NCBI GenBank assembly: GCA_012517855.1
Contig: JAAYUD010000095.1
Coordinates: 1 to 50,233 of the forward strand
Length of the DNA stretch: 50,233 nt
From: Bacteroidales bacterium
GTDB lineage: Bacteria > Bacteroidota > Bacteroidia > Bacteroidales > Bacteroidaceae
Direction: 5' to 3'
Below are positions 9,253 to 19,500 of the stretch, one piece after another. Position 1 is the stretch's first letter. Each line of letters opens with the position of its first letter. The notes beneath the pieces were generated by a model, which searched no databases, had not been told where the DNA came from, and saw only the letters and a list, made by a program, of their open reading frames with translations. The translations under genes were made by a program, and so were the position numbers.

Positions 9253-11225
9253 AGATACATGATATAATATATGGTCTATTGCTCTTTTTCTGTTTCGGGG
9301 TAGTGGGATGCGAGGACATGCATGATGTCAGTGTGCCTTCAGATACTGCGGCTGTTGTCCCTGATGGAGAAACGGCCGGATTGTATGTGCTGAATGAAGG
9401 TTTGTTCAATTTGAACAATAGCACGCTGGCGCGCTATTCATATAGGGATGGTTCATTGTCGACCAACTATTTTAGTTCTATCAACAAGAGAGGGTTGGGC
9501 GATACGGCCAATGATATGCAACTTTACGGAAGTAAGCTGTATCTTGTTGTTAATGTGTCGAGCGATGTGGAGGTCGTTGACTTTTCTACGGGCAAATCGC
9601 TTAAACAAATACCACTGCTTGCCGATAACGGTAGTTCAAGACAGCCCCGGTATATCGCATTCGCTAAGGGGTATGCCTATGTCTGCTCTTTCGATGGGAC
9701 AGTTGCTAAAATAGACACTGCTTCTCTGAAAGTGGAAAACGTAATAAAGGTAGGTCGTAATCCTGATGGTATTTGTAGTGCCAACGGCAAACTTTATGTT
9801 TCCAACTCGGGCGGTCTCGATATGGGTGGAGTAGGAGTGGACCATACCGTTTCGGTAATAGATTTGAGCACATTTAAAGAAATAAAGAAAATTACCGTTG
9901 GTCCTGATCCCGGTAAGATAGTGGCTTCGGATGACGGTGGTGTATATGTGGTGACTCGTGGCGAAAATATAAATAAGGGCGACTATCATCTGGTAGCTAT
10001 CAATACTACAACAGACGAAGTAGAGAAAACATACGACGAGAAAGTCCTTAATTTTGCTATATGTGATGATATCGCTTATATGTACCAATACGATTATGCG
10101 ACCTCTTCCTCTTCGATTAAAGTCTTCAATCTAAAGACCGGTACGACGGTGCGCGACAAGTTTATTACCGATGGCACTGTTGTTAAGACGCCTTATGCTA
10201 TTTCGGTGAATCCTTATACGGGTAATGTTTATATATCCGACGCTTTCGACTATATGACTAGCGGCGATTTGCTGTGTTTTAATCCACAGGGAGTATTGCA
10301 ATTTCGAATTAAGAATATAGGTCTTAATCCTAACACCATATTATTCACCGATAAAGTGACTGCCGGAACGGGAGGTTCTACAAGTGGTGGCTTTGACTAT
10401 GCCTATGCAGATACGGTGTTTGAATATTGTCCTGCTCCATGTCAGTATATGAATACTTCCACTACTGCATACAAAGAGGGTTATACGATGGCTGATATTT
10501 TGAAGAATGCTACGGCAAGCATAAAAAATGGATCTACGCTGACGTTGGGCGCCTTTGGCGGATACATTGTGGTTGGTTTCAACCATACAGTTAAACATGT
10601 GCCGGGGAGTTATGATTTTAAGGTATCTGGCAACTCTTATATATCGATGTATGATACGAAGACCGGAAAGCCCGGAGGATCTGCTGAACCTGGTATTGTA
10701 TGGGTCTCACAAGATACTAATGGTAATGGGCTTCCAGATGATGAATGGTATGAATTGGCGGGTAGCGAATATGGCAAAAGTACGGAAACAAGAGATTATA
10801 CTATAACTTATTATCGTCCTTCACCAACGAATGGTGATGTGAAATGGACTGACAATAAAGGCAATTCCGGTTACGTTTATCGTAACGAGTTTCATACCCA
10901 AAGTTCGTATTATCCTGCTTGGATGCCAGATGAAATGAGCTTTAACGGTACTCGATTGGCTGATAATGCTGTAAATGAAGGCGAGAACGGAACCCCGTAT
11001 TGGGTCGGTTATTGTTACGATTGGGGATATGCCGATAACTATCCCAACTCGGCTGAGCAGAGTCAATTTAAAATAGATTGGGCCGTCGATGCAAATGGTA
11101 ATAAAGTGAATCTGAGCGGCATCGATTTTGTGAAAATAACCACAGCAGTGAATCAATCTTGTGGTTGGATGGGCGAAATATCTACGGAAGTACTTGGCGT
11201 GCAGGATTTACATTATACAAAATAA
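9249..11225 (+). CDS. BtuG-like beta-propeller surface lipoprotein with an extra C-terminal domain
   Basis: This is a 658-residue lipoprotein (lipobox VVGC, Cys21). Residues ~45-370 are YncE/DUF5074-like propeller blades: repeated LYVLNEG, VVDFSTGKSLKQI, VIDLSTFKEIKKITVGPDPGKI, VFNLKTGTTV. The rest (~375-658) is a distinct domain containing FGGYIVVGFNHTV, DTNGNGLPDDEWYELAG (an Asp/Asn-rich loop resembling a calcium site) and SCGWMGEISTEVLGVQ. In Bacteroides, BtuG is a seven-bladed propeller lipoprotein that binds B12 at the cell surface and sits on BtuB; the propeller alone would account for it. The second domain has no certain function; accessory cobamide-binding lipoproteins (BtuH) are known, and this may be a fused equivalent, but that is inference. 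Translation overlaps btuB by 4 bases. Confidence 0.8.
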   Translation: MKIHDIIYGLLLFFCFGVVGCEDMHDVSVPSDTAAVVPDGETAGLYVLNEGLFNLNNSTLARYSYRDGSLSTNYFSSINKRGLGDTANDMQLYGSKLYLVVNVSSDVEVVDFSTGKSLKQIPLLADNGSSRQPRYIAFAKGYAYVCSFDGTVAKIDTASLKVENVIKVGRNPDGICSANGKLYVSNSGGLDMGGVGVDHTVSVIDLSTFKEIKKITVGPDPGKIVASDDGGVYVVTRGENINKGDYHLVAINTTTDEVEKTYDEKVLNFAICDDIAYMYQYDYATSSSSIKVFNLKTGTTVRDKFITDGTVVKTPYAISVNPYTGNVYISDAFDYMTSGDLLCFNPQGVLQFRIKNIGLNPNTILFTDKVTAGTGGSTSGGFDYAYADTVFEYCPAPCQYMNTSTTAYKEGYTMADILKNATASIKNGSTLTLGAFGGYIVVGFNHTVKHVPGSYDFKVSGNSYISMYDTKTGKPGGSAEPGIVWVSQDTNGNGLPDDEWYELAGSEYGKSTETRDYTITYYRPSPTNGDVKWTDNKGNSGYVYRNEFHTQSSYYPAWMPDEMSFNGTRLADNAVNEGENGTPYWVGYCYDWGYADNYPNSAEQSQFKIDWAVDANGNKVNLSGIDFVKITTAVNQSCGWMGEISTEVLGVQDLHYTK

Positions 11226-11262
11226 AAATCATTTATAAATATCTTAATTAAAAACGGGAAAA

Positions 11263-11994
11263 ATGAAAAAGTTAAATTACTTATTCTTATTGATCTTTTT
11301 AGCGGCCTTTGCTGCTTGTAGCAATGATGATGATAACAGTGTAAAGGCAAACTTTGAGAACATGCCTGTTACGAACGGCTATTATGTCAATACGGGTGGT
11401 ACATTACAGGGCTTCTATTATTATTCTACTTTTCAAGATAATGACAAACTACTCACTTTTGATTACTATTTGGGAAAATGGGCCGGAGCAACTTTTGCAG
11501 GGTTCACTTATACCAATTCTACCGATACGAAGACGGGAGACAGCCCTGTTTCTGTCTGTGGAAAAGCGAAAATAGGTACGATGTATTTGGTCGGTTATTC
11601 CAACAGTTATACTCCGACCCGTTTCAAAATTAACAATCCTTCTAAATATACCATTAACGGTTGCTGGATATCGAATAGTGTGTATGCTTATAACTGCATG
11701 ACAACCAATAACTATTCGCCTGCTACGAAGTTTAAATCGGGAAGCTATTATAACGTTATCGCTACCGGCTATGCAGCAGATGGAACGACGAGTGTCGGTA
11801 CTGCTTCGATCTACTTAGCAAAGTATTCGAGCGATTCGGACACTCCATCCAAGGATTGGCAATGGTTTGATCTTGGTGCATTGGCAAAGGCTGTGTATGT
11901 TCAGTTTGATGTCGATTCTAGTGATAAAGGACAGAATGGCGTAAATACTTCCACTAATTTCTGTCTGGACGGCATCACCCTTAATCAAAAATAA
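11263..11994 (+). CDS. DUF4465-family lipoprotein of the cobalamin operon
   Basis: This 243-residue lipoprotein (lipobox FAAC, Cys19, followed by an acidic SNDDD stretch typical of surface-exported Bacteroidetes lipoproteins) matches the DUF4465 family: NGYYVNTGGT near the N-terminus, WAGATFAGFTYTN, GCWISNSVYAYNCM, and a terminal FDVDSSDKGQNGVNTSTNFCLDGI. It starts 37 bases after the BtuG-like gene and ends just before a strong terminator, so it is the last gene of the riboswitch-controlled operon. DUF4465 proteins recur in B12-riboswitch loci of Bacteroidetes, which points to cobamide binding or delivery at the surface. That function is inferred from context. Confidence 0.85.
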   Translation: MKKLNYLFLLIFLAAFAACSNDDDNSVKANFENMPVTNGYYVNTGGTLQGFYYYSTFQDNDKLLTFDYYLGKWAGATFAGFTYTNSTDTKTGDSPVSVCGKAKIGTMYLVGYSNSYTPTRFKINNPSKYTINGCWISNSVYAYNCMTTNNYSPATKFKSGSYYNVIATGYAADGTTSVGTASIYLAKYSSDSDTPSKDWQWFDLGALAKAVYVQFDVDSSDKGQNGVNTSTNFCLDGITLNQK

Positions 11995-12008
11995 TTTTTA
12001 GCGTGATA

Positions 12009-12060
12009 AAATCCGCATCAATATTTGGATTAATCAAATATTGATGCGGATTTTTTGTTT
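12009..12060 (+). terminator. Strong terminator of the cobalamin operon
   Basis: A perfect 19-bp stem pairs 12009-12027 with 12035-12053 around a 7-base loop and runs into a T tract (12051-12060). It starts 14 bases after the DUF4465 stop codon. Confidence 0.95.
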
Positions 12061-12156
12061 TATTATAGAATGTCTGTAATGTCATAGAAGATGGATATTG
12101 TATGTTTATGGTGGGGTTGCCACTTTTAATAGGTTATTAAAATAAAGGGACTAATT

Positions 12157-12188
12157 TTTGTTATTGCGCTCATGTTGCATTATCTTTG
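12157..12188 (+). promoter_or_regulatory. Consensus Bacteroidetes promoter of the CvfB-like gene
   Basis: TTTG at 12157-12160 is followed after exactly 20 bases by TATCTTTG at 12181-12188. Transcription should begin near 12195, which fixes the downstream start codon as the ATG at 12218. Confidence 0.85.
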
Positions 12189-12217
12189 TTAGCTGGAAAT
12201 ATAGAAAAATCTCGTTT

Positions 12218-13063
12218 ATGGATATAAAATTAGGAAAGTTCAATCAGTTGGAAGTGGTTAAAGAGGTAGACTTCGGGGTTTATCTTGATGGTGGTGATTC
12301 GGGTGAGATATTACTACCGACAAGGTATGTGCCGGAAGAATGCAAACCGGGAGATCTTTTGAACGTCTTTATATATCTCGATAATGAAGAAAGGCTAATA
12401 GCGACAACGCTCACGCCATTGGCTCAGGTCGGGCAGTTTGCCTATTTGGAGGTAAATTGGGTAAACCAGTACGGAGCTTTTCTCGATTGGGGACTTATGA
12501 AAGATTTATTTGTACCCTTTCGTGAGCAGAAAATGAAAATGCAAGTAGGCAGAAAATACATTGTTTATATCTATATTGACGAGGAAAGTTATCGTATTGT
12601 GGCTAGTGCTAAGGTTGATCGGTACTTGTCAAATCAAATAGCTGAATACCAACCAGGTGAGGAGGTTAATATCCTTATTTGGCAAAAAACCGATTTAGGC
12701 TTTAAGGCTATTATTGATAATAAATTTAGTGGATTGCTTTACGACAGTGAAATATTCACTCCTTTATATACGGGTATGCAATTGAAAGCCTTTGTTAAGC
12801 AGGTGCGGGAGGATGATAAAATTGATTTGATGCTCCAAAAACCCGGGTTTGAGAAAGTGGATAGCTTTGCTGAAGAATTGCTTCAGTATATTAAGGAACA
12901 TGGTGGAACCATTCAATATACTGATAAAAGTAGTGCCGATGAAATCTATGACGTATTTGGAGTCAGTAAGAAAACTTTCAAAAAGGGAATAGGCGAGCTT
13001 TATAAAAAACGTCTTGTAGTACTTGGAGAAAAGAGTATCTCATTGGTGAAATCCCTTAAATAA
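12218..13063 (+). CDS. CvfB-like S1-domain RNA-binding protein
   Basis: The 281-residue product begins MDIKLGKFNQLEVVKEVDFGVYL. An upstream in-frame start at 12158 is excluded because it overlaps the promoter. It has three S1-like OB domains (~residues 1-65, 70-135, 150-215) and a C-terminal winged-helix segment (about 225-281: ADEIYDVFGVSKKTFKKGIGELYKKRLV). This order matches CvfB (conserved virulence factor B), an S1-type RNA-binding protein known from Staphylococcus and widespread in Bacteroidetes under the label S1 RNA-binding domain protein. Its role in this phylum is not defined. The gene is flanked by terminators/promoters and appears to be monocistronic. Confidence 0.88.
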   Translation: MDIKLGKFNQLEVVKEVDFGVYLDGGDSGEILLPTRYVPEECKPGDLLNVFIYLDNEERLIATTLTPLAQVGQFAYLEVNWVNQYGAFLDWGLMKDLFVPFREQKMKMQVGRKYIVYIYIDEESYRIVASAKVDRYLSNQIAEYQPGEEVNILIWQKTDLGFKAIIDNKFSGLLYDSEIFTPLYTGMQLKAFVKQVREDDKIDLMLQKPGFEKVDSFAEELLQYIKEHGGTIQYTDKSSADEIYDVFGVSKKTFKKGIGELYKKRLVVLGEKSISLVKSLK

Positions 13064-13122
13064 TTAGGGAAAATCCTATCTATAAAGAGAGAAAACAATA
13101 GCGTAGGGTGATTTTATTCTTC

Positions 13123-13130
13123 TATCTTTG
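13123..13130 (+). promoter_or_regulatory. -7 box for the Asn-rich protein gene
   Basis: TATCTTTG matches TAnnTTTG. The expected -33 position has no TTTG. The transcript would start near 13137 and give a leader of about 45 bases before the ATG at 13182. Confidence 0.55.
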
Positions 13131-13181
13131 TTGCAATAAAAAGATAAAGTGTATTATACTAACCCTAAAAAAACAACGATT

Positions 13182-14456
13182 ATGAAACGAATATTCATCA
13201 CACTCTTAGCATTGATGGCGATGGTCGGTGCTAGCGCAATGACGGAAAGTAGAGTACGCACTGAAACATTATTTCTGACAGATAAAATGGCGTATGAGTT
13301 GAGATTAAGCAGCTCTCAATATAATGATGTTTATGAAATCAATTATGATTTTATGAGTGCCGTATCCAATATTATGGACGATGTCGTTTATGGTGAAAGC
13401 TGGGCGCTTAATGATTATTATGAAGCTCTTGATATACGTAATGATGATTTGAGGTGGGTTTTGAGTGCTTCACAATATCGTCGTTTTCTGGGAGCGGAAT
13501 ATTTTTGTCGCCCTATTTACCAAACAAATGCTGGATGGGGGTTGAGAATTTATATTACCTATACCAATCCGAATATTTATTATTGTCGTTGGCCCAGTGC
13601 GTATAGGACATACTTTGGTGGGCACTACCGTGGTGGGTTCGATGATACAAGTTACTACCGTTATAGATATTCTCGCGTTTCACATTATAACAGACCTTTC
13701 CGTATGAACGGCGATGGTTATCGTTATAATACCTATGTAAATCGAGATTTTAAAAGATCTGGAGATAACCGCTATTATAATAATCGTAACAGTAACCCGG
13801 GCTTTCATATCGGAAATGATAATTCAGGTAATAATAACCGCGGTAATAGGTATGATAACAACAATAGATATTATAACAACAATAATGTCAATAATAATAA
13901 CAATAATAGGGGCAACGTAAACAATAACATAAATAATAGCAACGTCAATAATACCAATCGCAATTATAATAGGAATAATGGTGGCGGGTATGATAGAAAT
14001 TTGGATACTAATTCTCCTCGTGGCAAGAATGTTGATGTAAATACTAATATTAATACCAATAACAATAATAATAACAACGTCAATAATACCAATCGCAATT
14101 ATAATAGGAATAATGGTGGCGGGTATGATAGAAACGTGGATAGTAATTATCCTCGTGGTAAGAATGTTGATGTAAATACCAATACCAATAACAATAACAA
14201 CGTCAATAATACTAACCGCAATTATAATAGGAATAATGGTAGTGGTTACGATAAAAATGTGGATAATAATTCATCTCGTAATAAAAATGTCGACGTAAAT
14301 AATAACAGTAATAATAATAGTAGCAGAAGAAATTATGATCGTCCGGTCAAGACTCCTAATAATGTTGACCGCCCCGTGCCCGTGTCTTCTCCTAATAAAG
14401 TGGTAACAAAACCTGCTACTCCGACTAAAGACACAGAAAAGCATTCTAGAAGGTAA
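13182..14456 (+). CDS. Secreted Asn-rich repeat protein, function unknown
   Basis: Starting at the ATG at 13182, a signal peptide (MKRIFITLLALMAMVGASA) is obvious; the frame opens farther upstream at 13149. The first ~130 mature residues form an ordered-looking helical and aromatic domain (LTDKMAYELRLSSSQYNDVYEINYDF, LSASQYRRFLGAEYF). It resembles the N-terminal region of many small Bacteroidales secreted proteins with unknown role. From about residue 200 onward the sequence is Asn/Tyr/Arg-rich, with three near-identical repeats of the pattern VNNTNRNYNRNNG-GYD-N-RNKNVDVN, and a short Pro/Thr-rich tail. The repeat part is probably disordered. No family function is recognised. A terminator follows directly. 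Confidence 0.8.
   Translation: MKRIFITLLALMAMVGASAMTESRVRTETLFLTDKMAYELRLSSSQYNDVYEINYDFMSAVSNIMDDVVYGESWALNDYYEALDIRNDDLRWVLSASQYRRFLGAEYFCRPIYQTNAGWGLRIYITYTNPNIYYCRWPSAYRTYFGGHYRGGFDDTSYYRYRYSRVSHYNRPFRMNGDGYRYNTYVNRDFKRSGDNRYYNNRNSNPGFHIGNDNSGNNNRGNRYDNNNRYYNNNNVNNNNNNRGNVNNNINNSNVNNTNRNYNRNNGGGYDRNLDTNSPRGKNVDVNTNINTNNNNNNNVNNTNRNYNRNNGGGYDRNVDSNYPRGKNVDVNTNTNNNNNVNNTNRNYNRNNGSGYDKNVDNNSSRNKNVDVNNNSNNNSSRRNYDRPVKTPNNVDRPVPVSSPNKVVTKPATPTKDTEKHSRR
13941..14300 (+). repeat. Three tandem near-identical repeats inside the Asn-rich gene
   Basis: Copies beginning with AACGTCAATAATAC start at 13941, 14076 and 14199, giving periods of 135 and 123 bases. Both periods are multiples of 3, so reading frame is kept. 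The DNA identity is high, with length variation in the AAT/AAC runs between copies, as expected for slippage or recombination. Confidence 0.85.
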
Positions 14457-14484
14457 TCTCTGGTAAGCTTAAATAAATAGATAT

Positions 14485-14516
14485 CCCCATGCAATGTAAT
14501 GTTGCATGGGGTTTTT
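14485..14516 (+). terminator. Terminator after the Asn-rich protein gene
   Basis: CCCCATGCAA (14485-14494) pairs with TTGCATGGGG (14502-14511), loop of 7 bases, followed by TTTTT. It stands in the 93-base gap between convergent genes. The minus-strand side lacks a T tract, so it serves the plus-strand gene. Confidence 0.85.
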
Positions 14517-14549
14517 GTTGGTTGTGTAAGTTATAAATGAAAACCAATT

Positions 14550-16058
14550 TTATCCGCAATGAAAATAGCGGGTAACTAGTGTTTGTACTTCGTCCGGATT
14601 GTGTTCGATGTCTTCGCGGAGCGAAGAGTCGTTGTAAGATTTCAAATCTTTGATGATACCATCTATCATTGAGGGACTGAATACTCCATATTTTTCGAAA
14701 ACGGCGCGTTGTTTTTCCAAACATTTTGCCGAAGCATAGCAGCTATCTGGTAGTTGGGCTAATGCTTTCAACTTTGCTTCGTTTGCTTTCTCGTGGATAT
14801 TGACGTTTACGTATGTCTTTGTTGCAATTTCGAGCGCGTTAGGTAATTCAAAACCATGGCGGCAAGCAACGCACAATCCTGCAAGTAGTTGGTAGAGATC
14901 TGCCGAACCGTCAGGTGAACGCATTTCAACTGTTTGTTTTTGAGTTGTATCTATGTTACTCCTGTTTTCGAGCGGATTGGCCATTCTGCACATGTCCATT
15001 TTTGAGGACCAGCCTAACGGGACGCGCACTAAAACTGAACGGTTGCGATCGCCCCAACATACGTTAGTCGGAGCCTCTTGATGTGGAACTAAACGGAAGT
15101 AGGATGTGGGGTTTTTGTTGCCGAATGCAGTAATCGATTCTGCCAGTTCCATCATACCGGCTATTGCTGTGCGGGCGGTATCTGATAGCTTGTCATTTTT
15201 GAGCATCTGATTTTTCCCGTCTTTCATTATTCTCATGTGAATGTGTAAGCCAGAGCCTGCTTTGCCTGTTGTAATTTTTGGAGCGAATGTAATATCATAT
15301 CCCATTTGATTGGCCAGATTGCGGATCACCCATTTGGCAAGCATCAATTGATCTGCAGCTTCTTCTACTCGTACCGGAAGAAATTCTATTTCATTCTGTT
15401 CGTATACCAATCCATTGAGAGTGAAATTGCCGACTTCAGAATGACCATATTTAATTTGTCCTCCAGTTAGAGCAATATATGACATACACCGTATACGGAA
15501 TTCATTTGTTTTAGCGTATGGAGCAGATTCGTGATAACCATGTTGATCTGTTGCCGGGAAAAAATGAGTGTCGGGGGCGATAACATAATATTCCAGCTCT
15601 CCCATCGCATGAAATTCCATACCTGTAACTTCGGTAAATGCTTTGCTTGCTTTAGCCAGTGTATGCTCCGGAGCACTCTCAAGTGGTATTCCATCCTTAT
15701 TAAAAAATGAACAAAGCATGGACAATGTTGGTAGTGCGGCAAACGGATCTACAAAAGCAGTACTGAATCGTGGTATGACATACAAATCACTGCTACTTGC
15801 TTCGATAAACGGGAAGAGGCTTGAACCATCTACACGTTCTCCACACGTGAGAATTGTTTCGAGATATGCGAGGTTGGTTATGGCGAAGTTTAATGTTTTG
15901 AGTCTGCCGTCTCCACCCGGATACATGAAGTTGACCATTTCAATATTATTAGCCTGTATAAAGGATATAATGTCGGTCTTAGTAAATTCATTTACTGGTT
16001 TCTGAAGAAATGCCACTACTTTATTAGCATTAAGTTCTAATTCTTTGTTCATAGTCAT
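14550..16058 (-). CDS. glnA: Glutamine synthetase, class I type
   Basis: The 502-residue protein has the type I glutamine synthetase layout: an N-terminal beta-grasp domain (~20-115, with MYPGGDGRLKTLNF and ERVDGSSLFPF) followed by the catalytic domain. Catalytic-domain hallmarks include ELEYYV for metal-binding Glu, the ATP-binding GKAGSGLHIHM segment, NPTSYFRLVPHQEAP and NRSVLVRVPLGW with substrate/ATP-contacting Arg residues, and EMRSPDGSADLY. It would make glutamine from glutamate, ammonia and ATP. A Met two codons in (16052) is an alternative start. Bacteroidales usually also have a type III enzyme, so this may not be the only one. A promoter with a good -7 box lies upstream; no regulator site was recognised. 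A gamma-glutamyl-amine ligase of the same fold cannot be excluded. Confidence 0.88.
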   Translation of the reverse strand: MTMNKELELNANKVVAFLQKPVNEFTKTDIISFIQANNIEMVNFMYPGGDGRLKTLNFAITNLAYLETILTCGERVDGSSLFPFIEASSSDLYVIPRFSTAFVDPFAALPTLSMLCSFFNKDGIPLESAPEHTLAKASKAFTEVTGMEFHAMGELEYYVIAPDTHFFPATDQHGYHESAPYAKTNEFRIRCMSYIALTGGQIKYGHSEVGNFTLNGLVYEQNEIEFLPVRVEEAADQLMLAKWVIRNLANQMGYDITFAPKITTGKAGSGLHIHMRIMKDGKNQMLKNDKLSDTARTAIAGMMELAESITAFGNKNPTSYFRLVPHQEAPTNVCWGDRNRSVLVRVPLGWSSKMDMCRMANPLENRSNIDTTQKQTVEMRSPDGSADLYQLLAGLCVACRHGFELPNALEIATKTYVNVNIHEKANEAKLKALAQLPDSCYASAKCLEKQRAVFEKYGVFSPSMIDGIIKDLKSYNDSSLREDIEHNPDEVQTLVTRYFHCG

Positions 16059-16103
16059 GTTGTTTTTCGTAATTATTCTATGGTTAATGTTATTCTATGA
16101 TCG

Positions 16104-16134
16104 CAAAGATAATGAAATGTTATTGATCTGCAAT
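16104..16134 (-). promoter_or_regulatory. Promoter of the glutamine synthetase gene
   Basis: On the minus strand TATCTTTG (complement of 16104-16111) is preceded, 19 bases upstream, by ATTG (complement of 16131-16134). This fits the Bacteroidetes promoter pattern. The leader before the first ATG is about 40 bases. Confidence 0.7.
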
Positions 16135-16436
16135 TATTATTCAATAATAATTTTGTAAGGCTTTTATGCCTATAATACTTCTTAATTGTTCTATTCACTT
16201 GACAAAATGAAAGTAAATAATGCATTTGATTAATAATATTGACTTTCAATTTAGAAAAGGGATAATCATATCATTATTAGTATTGGAATTTCTGGTACTA
16301 TTAGATTAGTATAATATGGTATAGCTATTGCTTAAAAAATAATATTGAAAAAGTAATATATTGAAGCTTTATAGCCCTTGTTTTTACATAAAATGAATAT
16401 AAAAAGACTCTTGTAACTAAAATATTTTATTATTTT
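16135..16436. other. AT-rich divergent intergenic region
   Basis: Between the glutamine synthetase promoter and the SusC promoter there are about 300 very AT-rich bases with no gene and no clear hairpin. The stretch probably holds regulator sites for the glycan locus, but none is recognisable by eye. Confidence 0.5.
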
Positions 16437-16468
16437 ATTGTTATATTATAAAATAGTATTTATATTTG
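16437..16468 (+). promoter_or_regulatory. Promoter of the first SusCD locus
   Basis: ATTG at 16437-16440 is followed after 20 bases by TATATTTG at 16461-16468. Transcription should start near 16475, giving a leader of about 60 bases before the susC-like ATG at 16535. Confidence 0.65.
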
Positions 16469-16534
16469 TAGGATTATTAAAGCAATTGTGAATTATATAA
16501 TAGTATTAACATCAATCTTAATTTGTAGAAGTCT

Positions 16535-19500
16535 ATGACAAACTTTAATGCATTTAAAAGACCTACACTATTTAAGAAAATTTTTGCGCTCACATTGCTA
16601 GCTTTGTTAATCTCGGTTGGTACGTATGCGCAAAGTTTTATTAAGGGAGTGGTAAGAGACGCTCAGGGAAGTCCTCTTCCGGGTGTCAGTGTGTTGATTA
16701 AAGGTTCCACTGTGAATGGTGGTATGACTGACGTCGATGGCAAGTATAGTGTGAAAGCTTCGTCCAACGATGTATTGGTATTTACTTATATTGGAATGAA
16801 AAAAGTTGAAGTTCCGGTAGGAAGTAAAAAAGTTATTAATGTAACCATGGAAGATAATGTTTCATCTCTAAACGAGGTCGTTGTTGTTGGTTAAGGTACA
16901 GCTAAGAAACAATCATTGACAGGTGCTGTTTCGGCCATTAAAGGAGATGTGCTTTTGGAAGCCCCTTCTACTAATGTCTCCAGTTTGCTCGGTGGTCGTT
17001 TGCCTGGTATATCTTCTGTTCAGGTTTCCGGTGAACCGGGTGACGATCAAGCATTATTGCGCGTTCGTGGTTCGGTGAATGCTGTAACATATATCGTCGA
17101 TGGTATGCCTCGTTCTATTAGTGATGTAGACCCGAACGATATTGAGAGCGTTTCTGTCTTGAAAGATGGCGCTTCGGCTGCTGTTTATGGTTTGAATGCT
17201 GCCGGTGGTGTTGTCATTATTACCACTAAAAAAGGTAAAGAGGGAAAGACAAGTGTTACTTACGATGGTACATTCGGTATTTCTCGTAATGCTAATTTTC
17301 CTAAGTTTATGAATGGTCCTGAATTTGCCGATTATTATAATATGGCAGATATGATGGATAAGCTTTCAAGTTCAGCTATTGCTGCACGAGAAGACTATAC
17401 CCCTATTTATACTCGCAAGAATATTGAAGCAATGCTCAATAATGATCCTAGTGATGGTTGGGATAATGTGGATTATATAAATAAGGTGTTCGGTACAGGC
17501 TTTAATATGAAGCACAATGTTACATTGCAAGGCGGTACTAAAGAGACACATTATTTTGTATCTGCCGGATATATGTATCAGCAAGGTAATATCGAGAATT
17601 TTGATTATCGTCGTTACAATGTCCGTACTAACTTAGATACTAAAATCGGTAAAGATTTTAAATTGACTTTCGGTGCCGTCGGTACTGTTGGGCATCGTCA
17701 AACTCCCGGATTTGCTTCCGGTGGCACAGATGACACATCTGTAGATTCCGAATCGGGCTTTCTCTCCATTGCTCATCAAACGATTATGATGCGCCCTTAT
17801 CTGCCGGAAAAATGGAACGGACTTTATACATCAACTCCTTCTAATAACACAGGTTTGGCCAATAGTCCTTTGGCTGCTATTTACCAATCCGGTTATAAAA
17901 AAACCAGAAGCACTGAGTTGCAAACGAATATGACCTTGGAATATGCCGCTCCTTGGCTTAAAGGATTGAACTTAAAAGCCACTGGCTCTTATGATTACTC
18001 AACGTCCTATAATAAGAACTTGGATACTCCATATAATACGTATACGATGAATACAAGTAATATGGGGAGTTATGTTTTGGCTAATGATCCTCGTGGATAT
18101 ACTGACAATCATTTGGGCGAAGGACAATATACTTCAGAGCAGTTGGTAGGACAACTTAGTGCGCAGTATATTCGTTCGCTTGGTAAAAATAATATCGACG
18201 CCATGGTCTTGTTGGAGGCTCGTGATTTGAAAGTGAATTCATTCGGTGCATACGCCAAAAATATTCCTTTTGCTGAACTACCGGAATTGAGCTATGGTAC
18301 AGCTGCTGATTCTCCTATTTCGGGTTCTAGTGATCATACTCGTAATGCCGGTTATGTATTCCGCTTAAAATATGATTACGATAATACCTATTTGGCCGAA
18401 TTTAGCGGACGTTATGATGGGTCTTATCTTTTTAGTGGTAATGTTTCCGATAAACGTTGGGGTTTTTTCCCCGCTCTATCTTTAGGATGGCGTATTTCGA
18501 ACGAAGCTTTTATGAAAAAGCTGACATTCTTGGATGATTTAAAAATTCGTGCTTCTGTTGGTCTGTTGGGTAATTCTGATGTTCCTGCTTATGCTTATTT
18601 AAGTACTTATGCAATAGGTGGGAAACGTGTTATAGGAGGCTCTACGACCAGTTCGATCTATACATTTGTTATTGCTAATCCTTATCTTACATGGGCTAAA
18701 ACTCGTTCATCAAATGTTGGTTTTGATGCTACATTGTGGGGTGGTAAACTTGGAATAGAATTTGATTATTTCTATAATCTTACTTATGATATTTTGAGTC
18801 CTATGCAAGGAGGTAAGTCTCCTTCTATGGGTGGCTACTTTCAGACTTATGCCAATAACAATCGTTACGACGTGAAAGGGCTTGAGGCTGTATTGACACA
18901 TCGTAATCGTTTCATGGCGCTTGGTAAACTTTTTAATTATAATATAGGTGCTAATGTTACTTACTCTACCAGCCGTTGGTTGCGTTATACTGACAGTGCT
19001 AATGATCCTTCTTGGAGAAAGCGCGTCGGAACTTCCGTAGATGGATATGAGGTATGGGAGGCCAATGGGCTTTTCCGTTCAGAAGATGAAATAACGAAGT
19101 CTGCTTGGTATAATACTCGTCCTAATGTAGGTGATATTAAATATGTAGATAAGAATGGTGACGGTGTTATCAACGAACAAGATAAGGCACGTGTAGGGCG
19201 TACCAATCGTCCTAAGATGACATTTGGTCTTAATCTTGGTGGTTCATGGAATGGATTTGATTGCAATCTTCAATTTACAGGAGGTTTATTCTTTGACGTA
19301 TCACTTACCGGTACTTATTATAATAATTATGATGATAATACGGTATGGACTCAAACATTTAAAGAAGGAGCCAATTCTCCTTTGTGGCTTGTACAGAAGG
19401 CTTGGAGTGTTGACAATCCAAACGGAACATATCCTCGTCTGACTCTTTCTCAAACAGGACATGGTGGTGATAACGGACTGGCATCTACATTCTGGCTTCG

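Noticed and set aside
13941-14300. Tandem repeats as a CRISPR or regulatory array
   Set aside because: The repeats are in frame within a long coding sequence and encode similar peptide units.
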